A stretch of DNA of 64,000 nucleotides from Fumia sp045615345 (GCA_045615345.1 JAZLER010000003.1:58802-122801); one strand, 5' to 3'. Positions 15,997-26,064 are shown, numbered from the stretch's first letter. The notes: generated by a model from the letters alone, not told the origin. A program made the numbers and translations.

Positions 15997-17820
15997 TTGA
16001 CAAATTATAATCAGAAAACAAAAAAAGAAGCAAGTAAGAATTCAGAAAAGACAAATAAGAAACCTATCCCTCCAAGGAAAAACAGTAAAGCTGATTTGAA
16101 TAAAGTAAAATCTCAGCCTAAAAAAAATCAGAAGAAATCTCCGTCAAGAAAACCCAAACCAAAAAATCCGCTGAAGATTATGCCTCTTGGTGGTTTACAC
16201 GAAATCGGAAAGAATATGACAGCTTACGAGTATGGTAATGATATTGTAATTGTTGACTGTGGTATGGCGTTTCCCGATGCCGATATGCTTGGTGTTGACA
16301 GCGTAATTCCAGATTTCACCTATCTGGAGAAAAATGCAGAAAAAATACGCGGAGTATTAATTACTCATGGCCATGAAGACCATATTGGATCGTTACCGTA
16401 TTTTCTTAAAAAAATAAATGTCCCGATTTATGGAGGAAGACTTGCACTTGGTTTGCTTGAAGGAAAACTTAAAGAACATGGAATTTTGAGTACAGCAAAC
16501 TTAAATCCCGTTAAACCCGGCGCAACAGTGAAACTTGGTTGTATGACTGCTGAATTTATCCATGTAAACCATTCTATTCCTGATGCGATGGCGATAGCTC
16601 TTTTTACTCCCGCAGGTATTGTTGTACAGACAGGCGACTTCAAGGTCGATTATACACCGATTGAAGGTGGGGTTATAGATCTTGCAAGATTTGCAGAACT
16701 CGGAAAAAAAGGCGTGCTCTGTCTTCTTTCTGACTCAACAAACGCTGAACGCCCCGGATTTACCGAAAGTGAAAAAAATGTAGGCGTTGCGTTTGAAAAC
16801 CTTTTCCATCGTGCTGAGAACAAAAGAATTATCATAGCAACTTTTGCTTCCAACATTCACAGAATTCAGCAGATTATTGATAATGCTGAAATGACAGGAA
16901 GAAAAGTAGCAGTTTCGGGCAGAAGCATGGAAAATGCGGTACAGAAGGCTATTGAGCTTGGTTACCTCAAGGCTCCAAAAGATATTCTTATTGATATTGA
17001 CAGCATGGGCCGTTATCCTGATAACAAACTTGTGCTTGTTACAACCGGAAGCCAGGGTGAACCAATGTCAGCACTTTCGAGAATGGCAATCGGTGAACAT
17101 AAAAAAGTGAAAGTAACAGCAGAAGACTTTATTATTATTTCTGCAAACCCTATTCCCGGAAATGAAAAACATGTTACCAGAGTTATAAATGATCTTATGA
17201 AACTTGGTGCGGAAGTTGTTTACAAATCTATGTATGATGTGCATGTTTCAGGACATGCCTGTCAGGCTGAACTTAAGCTCATGCTTTCTATTGTAAAACC
17301 AAAATACTTTATCCCCGTACATGGTGAGTATAAGCACTTAAAACAGCATAAGGATCTGGCGATTGAAGTAGGAATGGCTCCGGAAAATGTAATGATAAGC
17401 GATTTGGGGCAGGTAATTGAAGTTAATGACAACAGTATGAAGGTAAATGGTACTGTTGAAGCGGGTCACATTTATGTTGACGGATACGGTGTCGGAGATG
17501 TAGGTTCTATTGTTTTGCGCGACAGAAAACATCTTTCTGAGGATGGTCTTATCGTTGTGGTTGTTACCATAGAGAGAGAATCAGGCGTTGTTGTTGCAGG
17601 ACCCGATATTGTTTCGCGAGGTTTTGTGTATGTGCGTGAATCCGAGGAACTTATAGAGGAGTCAAGACAGGTTGTAAGAGATGCTATGGAAAAATGCCAT
17701 CAGCGTAATCTGAGAGAATGGAGTGCTCTTAAAGTAGTTGTAAAAGAGCATCTTTCCTCTTATATCTATAAAAAGACAAAGAGAAATCCTATGATTTTAC
17801 CTATTATTATGGAAATCTGA
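15997..17820 (+). CDS. rnj: Ribonuclease J (metallo-beta-lactamase / beta-CASP)
   Basis: RNase J is a 5'-3' exo- and endoribonuclease in mRNA decay and rRNA maturation. After a lysine- and proline-rich disordered extension (about residues 1-57), the catalytic core begins with LKIMPLGGLHEIGKN. It carries the zinc motif HGHEDHIG (124-131), NHSIPDA, QTGDFKVD, the beta-CASP motifs and the VHGEYKH region, and ends in the usual MILPIIMEI. The total of 607 residues is longer than B. subtilis RNase J because of the basic extension. TTG at 15997 is chosen, 8 bases after AAAGGATGG; an upstream in-frame TTG at 15934 has no ribosome binding site. Confidence 0.93.
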   Translation: MTNYNQKTKKEASKNSEKTNKKPIPPRKNSKADLNKVKSQPKKNQKKSPSRKPKPKNPLKIMPLGGLHEIGKNMTAYEYGNDIVIVDCGMAFPDADMLGVDSVIPDFTYLEKNAEKIRGVLITHGHEDHIGSLPYFLKKINVPIYGGRLALGLLEGKLKEHGILSTANLNPVKPGATVKLGCMTAEFIHVNHSIPDAMAIALFTPAGIVVQTGDFKVDYTPIEGGVIDLARFAELGKKGVLCLLSDSTNAERPGFTESEKNVGVAFENLFHRAENKRIIIATFASNIHRIQQIIDNAEMTGRKVAVSGRSMENAVQKAIELGYLKAPKDILIDIDSMGRYPDNKLVLVTTGSQGEPMSALSRMAIGEHKKVKVTAEDFIIISANPIPGNEKHVTRVINDLMKLGAEVVYKSMYDVHVSGHACQAELKLMLSIVKPKYFIPVHGEYKHLKQHKDLAIEVGMAPENVMISDLGQVIEVNDNSMKVNGTVEAGHIYVDGYGVGDVGSIVLRDRKHLSEDGLIVVVVTIERESGVVVAGPDIVSRGFVYVRESEELIEESRQVVRDAMEKCHQRNLREWSALKVVVKEHLSSYIYKKTKRNPMILPIIMEI

Positions 17821-17842
17821 TTTTTTGAAAGCAGGAGTGTAT

Positions 17843-19807
17843 ATGAAAGACAAAAAAGACATTGGAATAAAGGGAAGCTTGATTTTCCTGACAATAATTC
17901 CTCTTTTACTTGTTATACCTATGTGGAAAATCAACCGCATTTTGTTTTCTGTGGCACTCGCTGCCGTACTTATTGCAGATATAATAATCTTTATTAAGTT
18001 TAATACCATTTATCAGAAAATTTATAAGCTCATTGCGGGCGTTGTAAAGAAAATTGACACAAATCAGCGCGGCAATCTCCACAATTTTCCGATACCTGTT
18101 ATAGTTGTGACGGAAAACAGAGAAATTGTATGGTACAGCCCTTCTTTCAGTGAAAAGATTTTTACTTCCGGCGAGCTTTACGGAGTGGAAATTGATGTAA
18201 TCACAAATGAAGAGCTTACTCAGTTCTGTGGCAAAGATGGGAAAATTATCTGCCATAACAATTCATTTTATAAAGTTATCGGTGATGAAAAGGAAGAGAA
18301 CGGCGTAAAACTTTATACCCTTTACTTCCTTGATGTTACAGGTATTCAGAAGGATTCTATCAGTTATCATAAAACAAGACCTTCTGTAATGCTTATAATG
18401 CTTGATAACTACGGCGAAATTATGCAACAGGCAAAAGAAAGCGAAAAGTCAAGAATTTTAGGAGAAATCGATACAAGCTTGGAAGAATTTATCGGTAAGG
18501 AAACAAGCAGTTTTATAAAACGCTATGACGGTGATAAGTTTTTGGTGGTTATAGAGGAACAGCACCTTGAAAATGCTATAAAAACCCGATTTGAGATACT
18601 TGATAAGGTCCGTACAATACAGACGGTGGGAAATCTCCCCGTTACTTTATCAATTGGTATCGGCAGAGGGGAACCAACCCTTGCCCAGAGTGAAAACTCA
18701 GCGCGTCAGGCACTTGATATGGCGCTTGGCCGTGGTGGTGATCAGGCGGTAGTTAAAAACAAAACGCTTTATGAGTTTTACGGCGGTGTTTCAAAGGGCG
18801 TTGAAAAACGCACCAAGGTTAAAACCCGTATGGTTGCAAATGCTTTGTCCGAACTTATTGCAAACTCTGACAGAGTGCTTGTAATGGGGCATAAATTCGG
18901 TGACCTTGACTGTGTTGGTGCAGCTGTCGGTATGGCGTATGCGATAAGAAGTATCGGGAAAAATGCCGATATTGTTATCGACAGAAATAAAAACCTTGCT
19001 AACATTCTTATTGATATGGTGGCACAGCAGGGAAACGAGGACCTCTTTATCGACCCCGAGGAAGCTCTTTTCAGAATAACTCCAAATACATTACTTATTA
19101 TCTGCGATACACATACTGAAAACTTGCTTGAATCCGAAGAAATTTATCGCAAATGTAAAACAGTTGCTGTTATTGACCATCATAGAAAGATGGTAAATCA
19201 TATAGAAAATGCAGTTATTTTTTACCACGAGCCATATGCTTCTTCAGCATCTGAAATGGTTGCGGAACTTGTTCAATATATGGGTGATGACTGCAGATTA
19301 AATTCTGTTGTGGCACAGGCGCTCTTGTCGGGAATAATGCTCGATACAAGAAGTTTTGCACTTAAAACGGGTGTAAGAACCTTTGAAGCTGCGGCATATC
19401 TTAAACGAATTGGTGCAGATACTGTAATTGTAAGAAAACTTTTTGCAAGCACAATGGATTCCTATCAGCGCAAGAGCCGTATTGTTGCGGCAGCGCAGAT
19501 TTATAAGGGTTGTGCTGTGGCAGAAAGCGAGTATTCTTCCGATGATATGAGAATAGTTGCACCTCAGGCGGCAGATGAGCTTCTGGGAATTGATAATGTT
19601 GATGCATCGTTTGTACTTTATGAAACAGATGGTGTTGTGAATATATCAGCTCGTTCTATGGGTGCTATAAATGTACAGATAATTATGGAAAAACTTGGTG
19701 GCGGAGGTCATCATACAATGGCAGGCGCACAGATTAAAGGCGTTGAAAGTGAAAAGGTAAGACAGATGCTTTTAGAAAGCATTGACAGATATTTCGAAGA
19801 AAAATAA
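17843..19807 (+). CDS. gdpP: Cyclic-di-AMP phosphodiesterase GdpP
   Basis: A 654-residue membrane protein with two N-terminal membrane segments (about 12-28 and 33-52), a degenerate PAS domain, a degenerate GGDEF domain (RYDGDKF in place of GGDEF) and a DHH-DHHA1 phosphodiesterase. The DHH part contains GHKFGDLDCVGA, VIDHHRKM and the C-terminal GGGGHHTMAGAQ. The family hydrolyses c-di-AMP to pApA, which matters for wall stress and osmotic balance. The ATG at 17843 follows AGGAG and is preferred over an in-frame TTG at 17825. It lies 22 bases after RNase J and 12 before rplI, the conserved gdpP-rplI-dnaB arrangement. Confidence 0.95.
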   Translation: MKDKKDIGIKGSLIFLTIIPLLLVIPMWKINRILFSVALAAVLIADIIIFIKFNTIYQKIYKLIAGVVKKIDTNQRGNLHNFPIPVIVVTENREIVWYSPSFSEKIFTSGELYGVEIDVITNEELTQFCGKDGKIICHNNSFYKVIGDEKEENGVKLYTLYFLDVTGIQKDSISYHKTRPSVMLIMLDNYGEIMQQAKESEKSRILGEIDTSLEEFIGKETSSFIKRYDGDKFLVVIEEQHLENAIKTRFEILDKVRTIQTVGNLPVTLSIGIGRGEPTLAQSENSARQALDMALGRGGDQAVVKNKTLYEFYGGVSKGVEKRTKVKTRMVANALSELIANSDRVLVMGHKFGDLDCVGAAVGMAYAIRSIGKNADIVIDRNKNLANILIDMVAQQGNEDLFIDPEEALFRITPNTLLIICDTHTENLLESEEIYRKCKTVAVIDHHRKMVNHIENAVIFYHEPYASSASEMVAELVQYMGDDCRLNSVVAQALLSGIMLDTRSFALKTGVRTFEAAAYLKRIGADTVIVRKLFASTMDSYQRKSRIVAAAQIYKGCAVAESEYSSDDMRIVAPQAADELLGIDNVDASFVLYETDGVVNISARSMGAINVQIIMEKLGGGGHHTMAGAQIKGVESEKVRQMLLESIDRYFEEK

Positions 19808-19819
19808 AGGAGAATTAAA

Positions 19820-20266
19820 ATGAAAGTAATTTTGTTACAGGATGTTAAAGGAAGCGGAAAAAAAGGCGACCTTGTAAATGTTGCTGATGGTTATGCAAGA
19901 AACTTTTTGCTTGCAAAAGGTCTTGCTATGGAAGCAACTGCAGGTGCTATCAACAATAAAAATATGCAGGATGCTGCAAAAGCGCATCACGCACAGGTGG
20001 CACTCGATGATGCTAAGGCAGAAAAGGAAAAACTTGATGGCAAAACAGTTCATGTAACAGCAAAAGCAGGTGCAGGAGGAAGACTTTTTGGTGCAGTAAC
20101 CGCAAAAGAAGTTGCTGAAGCTTTGAAAAAAGAATTCGGTCTTGAAATCGATAAAAAGAAAATAACATTGTCAAGTGATATCAAAGCATTTGGCACATTT
20201 GATTTTACAGTGAAGTTACATAACGGAGTAGTAGCTTCGATGAAAGTTCAGGTTTCTGAGCAGTAA
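19820..20266 (+). CDS. rplI: 50S ribosomal protein L9
   Basis: A 148-residue ribosomal protein. The N-terminal domain MKVILLQDVKGSGKKGDLVNVADGYARNFL is the L9 signature, followed by a long helix and a C-terminal domain with GAGGRLFGAVTAKEVAEAL. Placed between gdpP and dnaB as in Firmicutes, behind AAAGGAG. Confidence 0.98.
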   Translation: MKVILLQDVKGSGKKGDLVNVADGYARNFLLAKGLAMEATAGAINNKNMQDAAKAHHAQVALDDAKAEKEKLDGKTVHVTAKAGAGGRLFGAVTAKEVAEALKKEFGLEIDKKKITLSSDIKAFGTFDFTVKLHNGVVASMKVQVSEQ

Positions 20267-20276
20267 GGAGTTTAAA

Positions 20277-21632
20277 ATGGAAGTTAATTTCAATGAATTT
20301 GCAGGAAATCTTCCTTACAACTTAGAAGCAGAACAGTCGGTGCTCGGCAGTATTTTAATTGACCCCGAGCTTCTGACTGAAATAATGAACAAAATCAAAT
20401 CTCCTGCAGTTTTTTATACTTCACAGCATCAGGAAATTTTCGGTCTGATGCTGAAAATGTTCAATGAGTCAAAGCCTATTGACCTTGTTACATTTTTAGA
20501 TGAGGCAAAACGCGCTGATATTTTTGACAGTGACCAGAATGCAAAAACATACCTTTTGCATTTGATGGAGCTTGTTCCCACAACAGCGAACCTTGATTAT
20601 TACTGTGATATAGTTATTGAAAAATACTATCTGAGAAACCTGCTTTCTGCTGCTACTGATATTGCGTCTTCTGTAAGGGAAAGCGATGGTACTGCTACTC
20701 AGCTTTTAGATTCTGCCGAGCAGAAAATCTATGATATCCGTCAAGGCAGGCAGACTTCAGATTTAAAACCTATCAGTGAAGTTATTATCGGGGTTTATGA
20801 TGATATCTATAAAATGCATTCTAAACACGACACAAAATATACAGGTCTTCCCACAGGGTTTACAGGGCTTGATGCTAAAATTTCGGGACTTAATAAGTCT
20901 GACCTTATTCTGATTGCGGCTCGTCCCGGTATGGGTAAAACTTCATTTGCTTTAAATATTGCATCAAATGTAGGACTTAAAACTGATAAGGATGTTGCGG
21001 TCTTCTCACTTGAAATGTCAAATCCTCAGCTCGTTTCGAGAATGCTTTCTTCCGATGCAATGATTATGAGCGATAAACTCCGCACAGGGCATTTAGATAC
21101 AGAGGAATGGTCAAGACTTGCTGTTTCTTCCCAGAAATTAAGCGGTACATCGATTTATCTTGATGACAGTGCCGGTATAACAGTTGCACAGATGAAGGCA
21201 AAGCTCAGAAGACTTAAAAACTTAGGTCTTGTAATTATTGACTACTTACAGCTTATGTCTTCCGGTTCAAGAATTGAAAACCGCGTTCAGGAAATTTCCC
21301 AGATTACAAGAAGCCTTAAGGTTATGGCAAAAGAACTTAATGTTCCTGTTATCTGTCTTTCACAGCTTTCCCGTGCTGCCGAACAGCGCCAGGGACACAG
21401 ACCTATGCTTTCCGACCTTAGAGAATCAGGTTCTATCGAACAGGATGCTGATATTGTACTTTTCCTTTTCAGGGAAGATTATTATAAAGACGGCGAAGAG
21501 GAAACCAACAAAAACCTTGCAACTTGTATAATTGCTAAAAACCGTCATGGTGAAACGGCCGATGTGCAACTTGGCTGGCAGGGTGAATATACACGATTCA
21601 GCAATGTGGAAATGTACCGTGATGAGCAGTAA
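20277..21632 (+). CDS. dnaB: Replicative DNA helicase DnaB
   Basis: The hexameric helicase that unwinds DNA at the fork, called DnaC in B. subtilis. The 451-residue protein has an N-terminal collar domain (NLEAEQSVLGSILID), a linker, and a RecA-like ATPase with Walker A AARPGMGKTS near residues 216-225, FSLEMS, and Walker B LVIIDYLQLM, followed by SQLSRAAEQR and SGSIEQDADIV. The stop overlaps the start of tilS by 11 bases. Confidence 0.97.
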   Translation: MEVNFNEFAGNLPYNLEAEQSVLGSILIDPELLTEIMNKIKSPAVFYTSQHQEIFGLMLKMFNESKPIDLVTFLDEAKRADIFDSDQNAKTYLLHLMELVPTTANLDYYCDIVIEKYYLRNLLSAATDIASSVRESDGTATQLLDSAEQKIYDIRQGRQTSDLKPISEVIIGVYDDIYKMHSKHDTKYTGLPTGFTGLDAKISGLNKSDLILIAARPGMGKTSFALNIASNVGLKTDKDVAVFSLEMSNPQLVSRMLSSDAMIMSDKLRTGHLDTEEWSRLAVSSQKLSGTSIYLDDSAGITVAQMKAKLRRLKNLGLVIIDYLQLMSSGSRIENRVQEISQITRSLKVMAKELNVPVICLSQLSRAAEQRQGHRPMLSDLRESGSIEQDADIVLFLFREDYYKDGEEETNKNLATCIIAKNRHGETADVQLGWQGEYTRFSNVEMYRDEQ

Positions 21633-22953
21633 TTTTTTAGAAGAGAAATTCTTGACCCGTAACTTAAAGGAAAAAAGGGTAGTTGTAGGCTTTTCTGGTG
21701 GTGCCGATTCGGTTTCGCTTCTGCATAGACTGGTTGTCCTTAAGGATGAGCTTGGAATAACGCTTGAAGCTGCCCACTTGAACCATTGCTTAAGAGGCGA
21801 AGAAAGCGAAAGAGATGAAGCTTTCGTAAAAGATTTTTGCAAAAAATACGGAATTTTTTTGTATCTGAAAAGGGTTGATATAAAATCCCTTGCGATTAAA
21901 AAAGGAATTTCTGAGGAAACCTGTGGACGCGAAGAAAGATATCTGTTTTTTAATGAAGTTGCAAAAGATGCTGTTATTGCAACAGCGCATACCTTGTCCG
22001 ACAGTATTGAAACGGTAATTTTTCATATGATAAGAGGTACAGCCTTAAAGGGGCTTTGCGGTATTCCTTATGAAAGGGAGAACATTGTAAGACCTTTGAT
22101 TGAATGTACCAGAGAAGATGTCGAAGATTATTGCGAGCGCGAAAACTTAAGCTATGTAACGGACAGCACTAATTTTTCAACCGATTATTTAAGGAATAAA
22201 ATCCGTGCAGAAATTGTTCCAAAATTTTATGAGATAAATCCTTCTGCGGATAAAGCTTTTCTGAGAATGCAAAAAACTCTTTGTGCCGAGGAAAAATATC
22301 TTGATAAAAAAGCAACGGATATTTTTGAGAAGATGAAAAAAGATAATTTTTCTCTTGAACATTTAAAAGGGGAAGATGATATTTTCTATCGTAGAATAGC
22401 TGTGAAACTTTTAAATGAATATGAAGTTTTGCTTGACAACAACAATGTTGACAGATTGTCTGTACTTTTAAAAAAGCAAAACAGCCGTGAGCAGATGTAT
22501 GATAACTTCTATTTCAATGTTAAAAACGGCAGGGTGTTTTTTGAAGAAGAAACTAATGTCCCTTATTTTGAAAAGCAAGTTTCAAAGGAAAATGGCAATT
22601 TTTCAATTGAAAATATAGGCGATTTTAAAGTAATTGTCACAGAAGATAAAGATTTTAAAAAAGTTTATAAAAACTTATTAATTTTTGCGCTTGATTATGA
22701 TACAATAACTCATAAGATTGTCGTAAGACAAAGAAAAGATGGCGATAAGATTAAGCTTTTTAAAAGAAACGGTACAAAAACTCTTAAAAAGGCGTTTAAC
22801 GAAAAGAAAGTACCGGTTTCAGAAAGGCAAAAGGCACTCGTTTTATGTGATGAAGATGAAATAATTGCAGTAGAAAATATTGGTATCAGCGATAAGTGCG
22901 CTGTGACCGAAAAAACAAAAAGGGTATTAATTGTATTAAGAAATGACAATTGA
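21622..22953 (+). CDS. tilS: tRNA(Ile)-lysidine synthase
   Basis: TilS converts the wobble C of tRNA-Ile(CAT) to lysidine so that it reads AUA. The 443-residue protein has a PP-loop SGGADS at residues 25-30, HLNHCLRGEESERDE, AHTLSDSIET (the usual GHH-D-D region, slightly changed) and SNFSTDYLRNKIR. Its C-terminal domain has VRQRKDGDKIKL and KKAFNEKKVP. The ATG at 21622 starts inside dnaB, 11 bases before its stop; longer upstream frames lie in dnaB and are not used. The tilS-hpt-ftsH order is conserved in Firmicutes. Confidence 0.93.
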   Translation: MSSNFLEEKFLTRNLKEKRVVVGFSGGADSVSLLHRLVVLKDELGITLEAAHLNHCLRGEESERDEAFVKDFCKKYGIFLYLKRVDIKSLAIKKGISEETCGREERYLFFNEVAKDAVIATAHTLSDSIETVIFHMIRGTALKGLCGIPYERENIVRPLIECTREDVEDYCERENLSYVTDSTNFSTDYLRNKIRAEIVPKFYEINPSADKAFLRMQKTLCAEEKYLDKKATDIFEKMKKDNFSLEHLKGEDDIFYRRIAVKLLNEYEVLLDNNNVDRLSVLLKKQNSREQMYDNFYFNVKNGRVFFEEETNVPYFEKQVSKENGNFSIENIGDFKVIVTEDKDFKKVYKNLLIFALDYDTITHKIVVRQRKDGDKIKLFKRNGTKTLKKAFNEKKVPVSERQKALVLCDEDEIIAVENIGISDKCAVTEKTKRVLIVLRNDN

Positions 22954-22965
22954 GGAGTAATAAAT

Positions 22966-23505
22966 ATGAGAAAAGACATCGAAAAAATACTGGTTTCTGA
23001 AGAAGATATCGCAAAAAAGGTAAAGGAACTGGGCGAGCAGATAACAAAGGACTATGAGGGAAAAAACCTTATGCTCGTAAGTGTGCTGAAAGGTTCTGTT
23101 GTTTTTATGGCTGACCTTATGCGTGCCATTAATCTCCCCTGTCCTATTGATTTTATGTGCGTTTCAAGCTATGGTTCAGGAACAAGTACAAGTGGCGTTG
23201 TAAAAATTATCAAAGACCTTGATATCGACTTGCACGGTGTTGACCTTTTGATTGTTGAAGATATTTTAGACAGCGGGAAAACTTTGCATTATATCACAAA
23301 AATGCTTGCAGACCGCGGTACATCTTCGATAAGAATTGCAACTTTACTTGATAAACCCGAGCGCCGTCAGGTGCCTTTAACACCCGATTATTGTTGTTTC
23401 TCAATACCTGATAAATTTGTTGTAGGGTACGGGCTCGATTTTGACGAAAAGTACCGCAACTTGCCTTATATAGGGGTTTTAAAGCCTGAAGTTTACGAAA
23501 ACTAA
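22966..23505 (+). CDS. hpt: Hypoxanthine phosphoribosyltransferase
   Basis: A 179-residue purine-salvage enzyme that makes IMP or GMP from base and PRPP. The PRPP-binding motif LLIVEDILDSGKT lies near residues 95-107, the flexible-loop region has SSYGSGTSTSG, and GYGLDFDEKYRNLPYIGVL closes the C-terminus. It is 12 bases after tilS, which it often accompanies, and precedes ftsH. Confidence 0.96.
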   Translation: MRKDIEKILVSEEDIAKKVKELGEQITKDYEGKNLMLVSVLKGSVVFMADLMRAINLPCPIDFMCVSSYGSGTSTSGVVKIIKDLDIDLHGVDLLIVEDILDSGKTLHYITKMLADRGTSSIRIATLLDKPERRQVPLTPDYCCFSIPDKFVVGYGLDFDEKYRNLPYIGVLKPEVYEN

Positions 23506-23546
23506 AAGGATAATTTTCAAAAAATATACTAATAGGAGTGATATAA

Positions 23547-25433
23547 TTGAATAAAAAAAGAGGTGGCTCCATCTTTTTGACGATTGCTATTATTGCAGTT
23601 TTGCTTATCGGTTCGTCTTATGTTATGAAAATGATGTTGCCTCAGCCCAAGCAGTACACATATTCTGAAATCGTCTACTTTTTCAAAGACCACAAGGTAA
23701 AGGAATACGATCTTGATTTAGGCAGTGGCGAACTCAAAATGCAGATTACAGAAAACGGCAAAGAAGAGAATGTAACTTATCTTGTGCCGAGCCCTTCATT
23801 CTTTGTACAGGAAATTTTGCCTTATATTGATGAGTATAATGAGCAGAATCCTGACAACAAAATGGAGTACGATTGGCAGCGTCCTACCGATAACAGCTGG
23901 CTTTTGAGTATGGTTCCTTATTTGTTCTTGTTTATTGGTATGGGTATTTTGTGGTTTTTTATGTTCAAACAGGCAGGTGCAGGAAAAGCATCGCAGTTTG
24001 GCAAGGCGAATATGAAAAACTCTGCCAATATGGGCAAAAAGACAACTTTTGCAGAAGTTGCGGGTGCCGATGAAGAAAAAGAAGAACTTTCTGAAATCGT
24101 TGAGTTTTTGAAATATCCTAAAAAATTCAATGAACTCGGGGCGCGTATCCCTAAGGGCGTTTTGCTTATGGGACCTCCCGGTACAGGTAAAACTTTGCTC
24201 GCACGCGCAGTAGCAGGCGAAGCAGGTGTACCTTTCTTCTCCATTTCAGGTTCTGACTTTGTTGAAATGTTTGTAGGTGTCGGTGCTTCAAGGGTAAGAG
24301 ATTTGTTTGAGCAGGCAAAGAAAAATGCCCCCTCAATTATCTTTATAGATGAAATCGATGCCGTAGGCCGTCACAGAGGCGCAGGTCTTGGCGGTGGTCA
24401 CGATGAAAGAGAACAGACCCTGAACCAGCTCCTTGTTGAGATGGACGGTTTCGGTGCGAATGAAGGTATTATTGTCATTGCGGCAACAAACCGCCGTGAT
24501 ATTTTAGACCCCGCTTTGCTCCGTCCGGGAAGATTTGACCGACAGATTTTAGTAAATTATCCTGATGTTAAGGGCAGGGAAGAAATCCTTAAGGTTCATT
24601 CGAGAAACAAACCCTTAGGCTTTGATGTTGACCTTTCTGTTATAGCTAAAACTACTGCAGGTTTTACAGGTGCTGACCTTGAAAACCTTATGAATGAAGC
24701 GGCTCTTTTAGCGGCAAGAAAAGGCAGAAAAGCAATTACCGAAAAAGATATCGAAGAAGCTACCATCAAGGTTGTTGCAGGTCCTGAGAAAAAATCCAAA
24801 GTGGTTTCCGAGAAGGAAAAACGCCTTACCGCATACCACGAGGCAGGTCATGCAATTACAACTTATTTCAGCGAAACTCAGGACCCTGTTCACGAGGTTT
24901 CGATTATTCCCAGAGGAATGGCAGGCGGATATACTCTTTCTCTTCCCGAACATGACAAGAGCTACCGTCAGCGTGGCGAAATGCGTGAAGAAATCGTTGT
25001 TCTGCTTGCAGGCCGAGTTGCAGAAAAGCTTGTACTTGACGATATTTCAACAGGTGCATCCAATGATATTGAACGCGCAACAAAGATTGCAAGAAGTATG
25101 GTAACCCGCTATGGTTTCAGCGAAAAATTGGGTCCAATCGTTTATGGTCAGGACGAAAACGAAGTATTCTTAGGACGCGACTTGAACAACACAAGAAATT
25201 ATTCCGAGAATGTTGCTGCTGAAATTGACAGCGAGGTAAGAGAAATTATTGATGCAGGATACCAGAAAGCTGAAGAAATTCTCAAAGAGCATATGGATAA
25301 GCTTCACGAGGTTTCTGCGTATCTCATTGAACATGAAAAGATCGATGCTGATACATTTGCAAAACTTATGAAGGGCGAACTTGAAAAACCTGAAGAAGTT
25401 CTGGAAGAAACTGTATCGGAAGAAAATCAGTAA
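23547..25433 (+). CDS. ftsH: ATP-dependent zinc metalloprotease FtsH
   Basis: A membrane-bound AAA+ protease that degrades unstable or misassembled proteins. The 628-residue protein has two membrane segments (about 10-28 and 113-133) flanking a small external domain. The AAA module follows with GPPGTGKT at 209-216, IIFIDEIDAVGR, and the second region of homology ATNRRDILDPALLRPGRFDR. The protease domain has the zinc motif HEAGH at 434-438 region and the third ligand region near LDDISTGASND. The TTG start at 23547 follows AGGAG with an 8-base gap. It ends at a bidirectional terminator. Confidence 0.96.
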   Translation: MNKKRGGSIFLTIAIIAVLLIGSSYVMKMMLPQPKQYTYSEIVYFFKDHKVKEYDLDLGSGELKMQITENGKEENVTYLVPSPSFFVQEILPYIDEYNEQNPDNKMEYDWQRPTDNSWLLSMVPYLFLFIGMGILWFFMFKQAGAGKASQFGKANMKNSANMGKKTTFAEVAGADEEKEELSEIVEFLKYPKKFNELGARIPKGVLLMGPPGTGKTLLARAVAGEAGVPFFSISGSDFVEMFVGVGASRVRDLFEQAKKNAPSIIFIDEIDAVGRHRGAGLGGGHDEREQTLNQLLVEMDGFGANEGIIVIAATNRRDILDPALLRPGRFDRQILVNYPDVKGREEILKVHSRNKPLGFDVDLSVIAKTTAGFTGADLENLMNEAALLAARKGRKAITEKDIEEATIKVVAGPEKKSKVVSEKEKRLTAYHEAGHAITTYFSETQDPVHEVSIIPRGMAGGYTLSLPEHDKSYRQRGEMREEIVVLLAGRVAEKLVLDDISTGASNDIERATKIARSMVTRYGFSEKLGPIVYGQDENEVFLGRDLNNTRNYSENVAAEIDSEVREIIDAGYQKAEEILKEHMDKLHEVSAYLIEHEKIDADTFAKLMKGELEKPEEVLEETVSEENQ

Positions 25434-25460
25434 AAAAAGGGGGTCTCAGACCCCCTTTAA
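25434..25460. terminator. Bidirectional terminator between ftsH and the convergent amidase-like gene
   Basis: Arms AAAGGGGGTCT and AGACCCCCTTT with almost no loop. The stop codon of the minus-strand gene lies in the right arm, so the convergent genes share this structure. Confidence 0.88.
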
Positions 25461-26002
25461 CGCATTATAATATTGTTTTGGTTACGATGGAAAAACCTCA
25501 CTCCATCGATATGGATAACTCTCAGTCTGTAATAATTGTAAGTTGACAAAGGTCGGCAGTTTGCGTTCATATCATGGGCAGAAACCCTGACATTATCAGG
25601 TGTTGGTTCACCCCGTATCGAAGTTATAAGTGCAGAGTGTCCGAATTCCTCGTCATTTAAATCCATCTGAACTATATCACCGGGTTCTGCCTCGGTGAGA
25701 GGGACTTCACGCCCGAAAGGGCCGGGACCTTTGTTGGTGGTTAAAAAATTGTAAAGATAAATTACACCTGTCCAGGCAGGGGCGCGGTCGTTTATGTCAA
25801 TATAGTACCAGCCGTATGTGGGAGTGAAGTTCATAACACCGTTTGCGGCATAGAGTGCCTGAGAAACAAAGTTTGTACAGTCACCACCGATACTGTCAAA
25901 GGAATAGTAATTGGGATTTCTGCGATATGCCCAGTAATCGGCATAGGCAATAGCAGCATCGCGATAATAAGGGACTTCCACTAAATCATATTCTGTCGGC
26001 AT
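25457..26002 (-). CDS. Amidase-like domain protein (Amidase_6 type)
   Basis: A 181-residue protein on the minus strand. The N-terminal region YYRDAAIAYADYWAYRRNPNY is followed by GGDCTNFVSQALYA, with a likely nucleophilic cysteine, and later GDIVQMDLNDEEFGHSALI, with a likely catalytic histidine. The order resembles NlpC/P60-like folds in the putative amidase family PF12671. The ATG at 26002 follows AGAGG; a longer in-frame start at 26035 adds 11 residues and lacks support. No signal peptide is visible with this start, so the protein is cytoplasmic or spore-associated rather than secreted. The substrate is unknown; cell-wall peptide hydrolysis is the family inference. Confidence 0.75.
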   Translation of the reverse strand: MPTEYDLVEVPYYRDAAIAYADYWAYRRNPNYYSFDSIGGDCTNFVSQALYAANGVMNFTPTYGWYYIDINDRAPAWTGVIYLYNFLTTNKGPGPFGREVPLTEAEPGDIVQMDLNDEEFGHSALITSIRGEPTPDNVRVSAHDMNANCRPLSTYNYYRLRVIHIDGVRFFHRNQNNIIMR

Positions 26003-26064
26003 AAGATAACCTCTTTTCAAAAGTATATATATCATCTTATGTTGCGAAAAAGGAAAGTGTTTTT

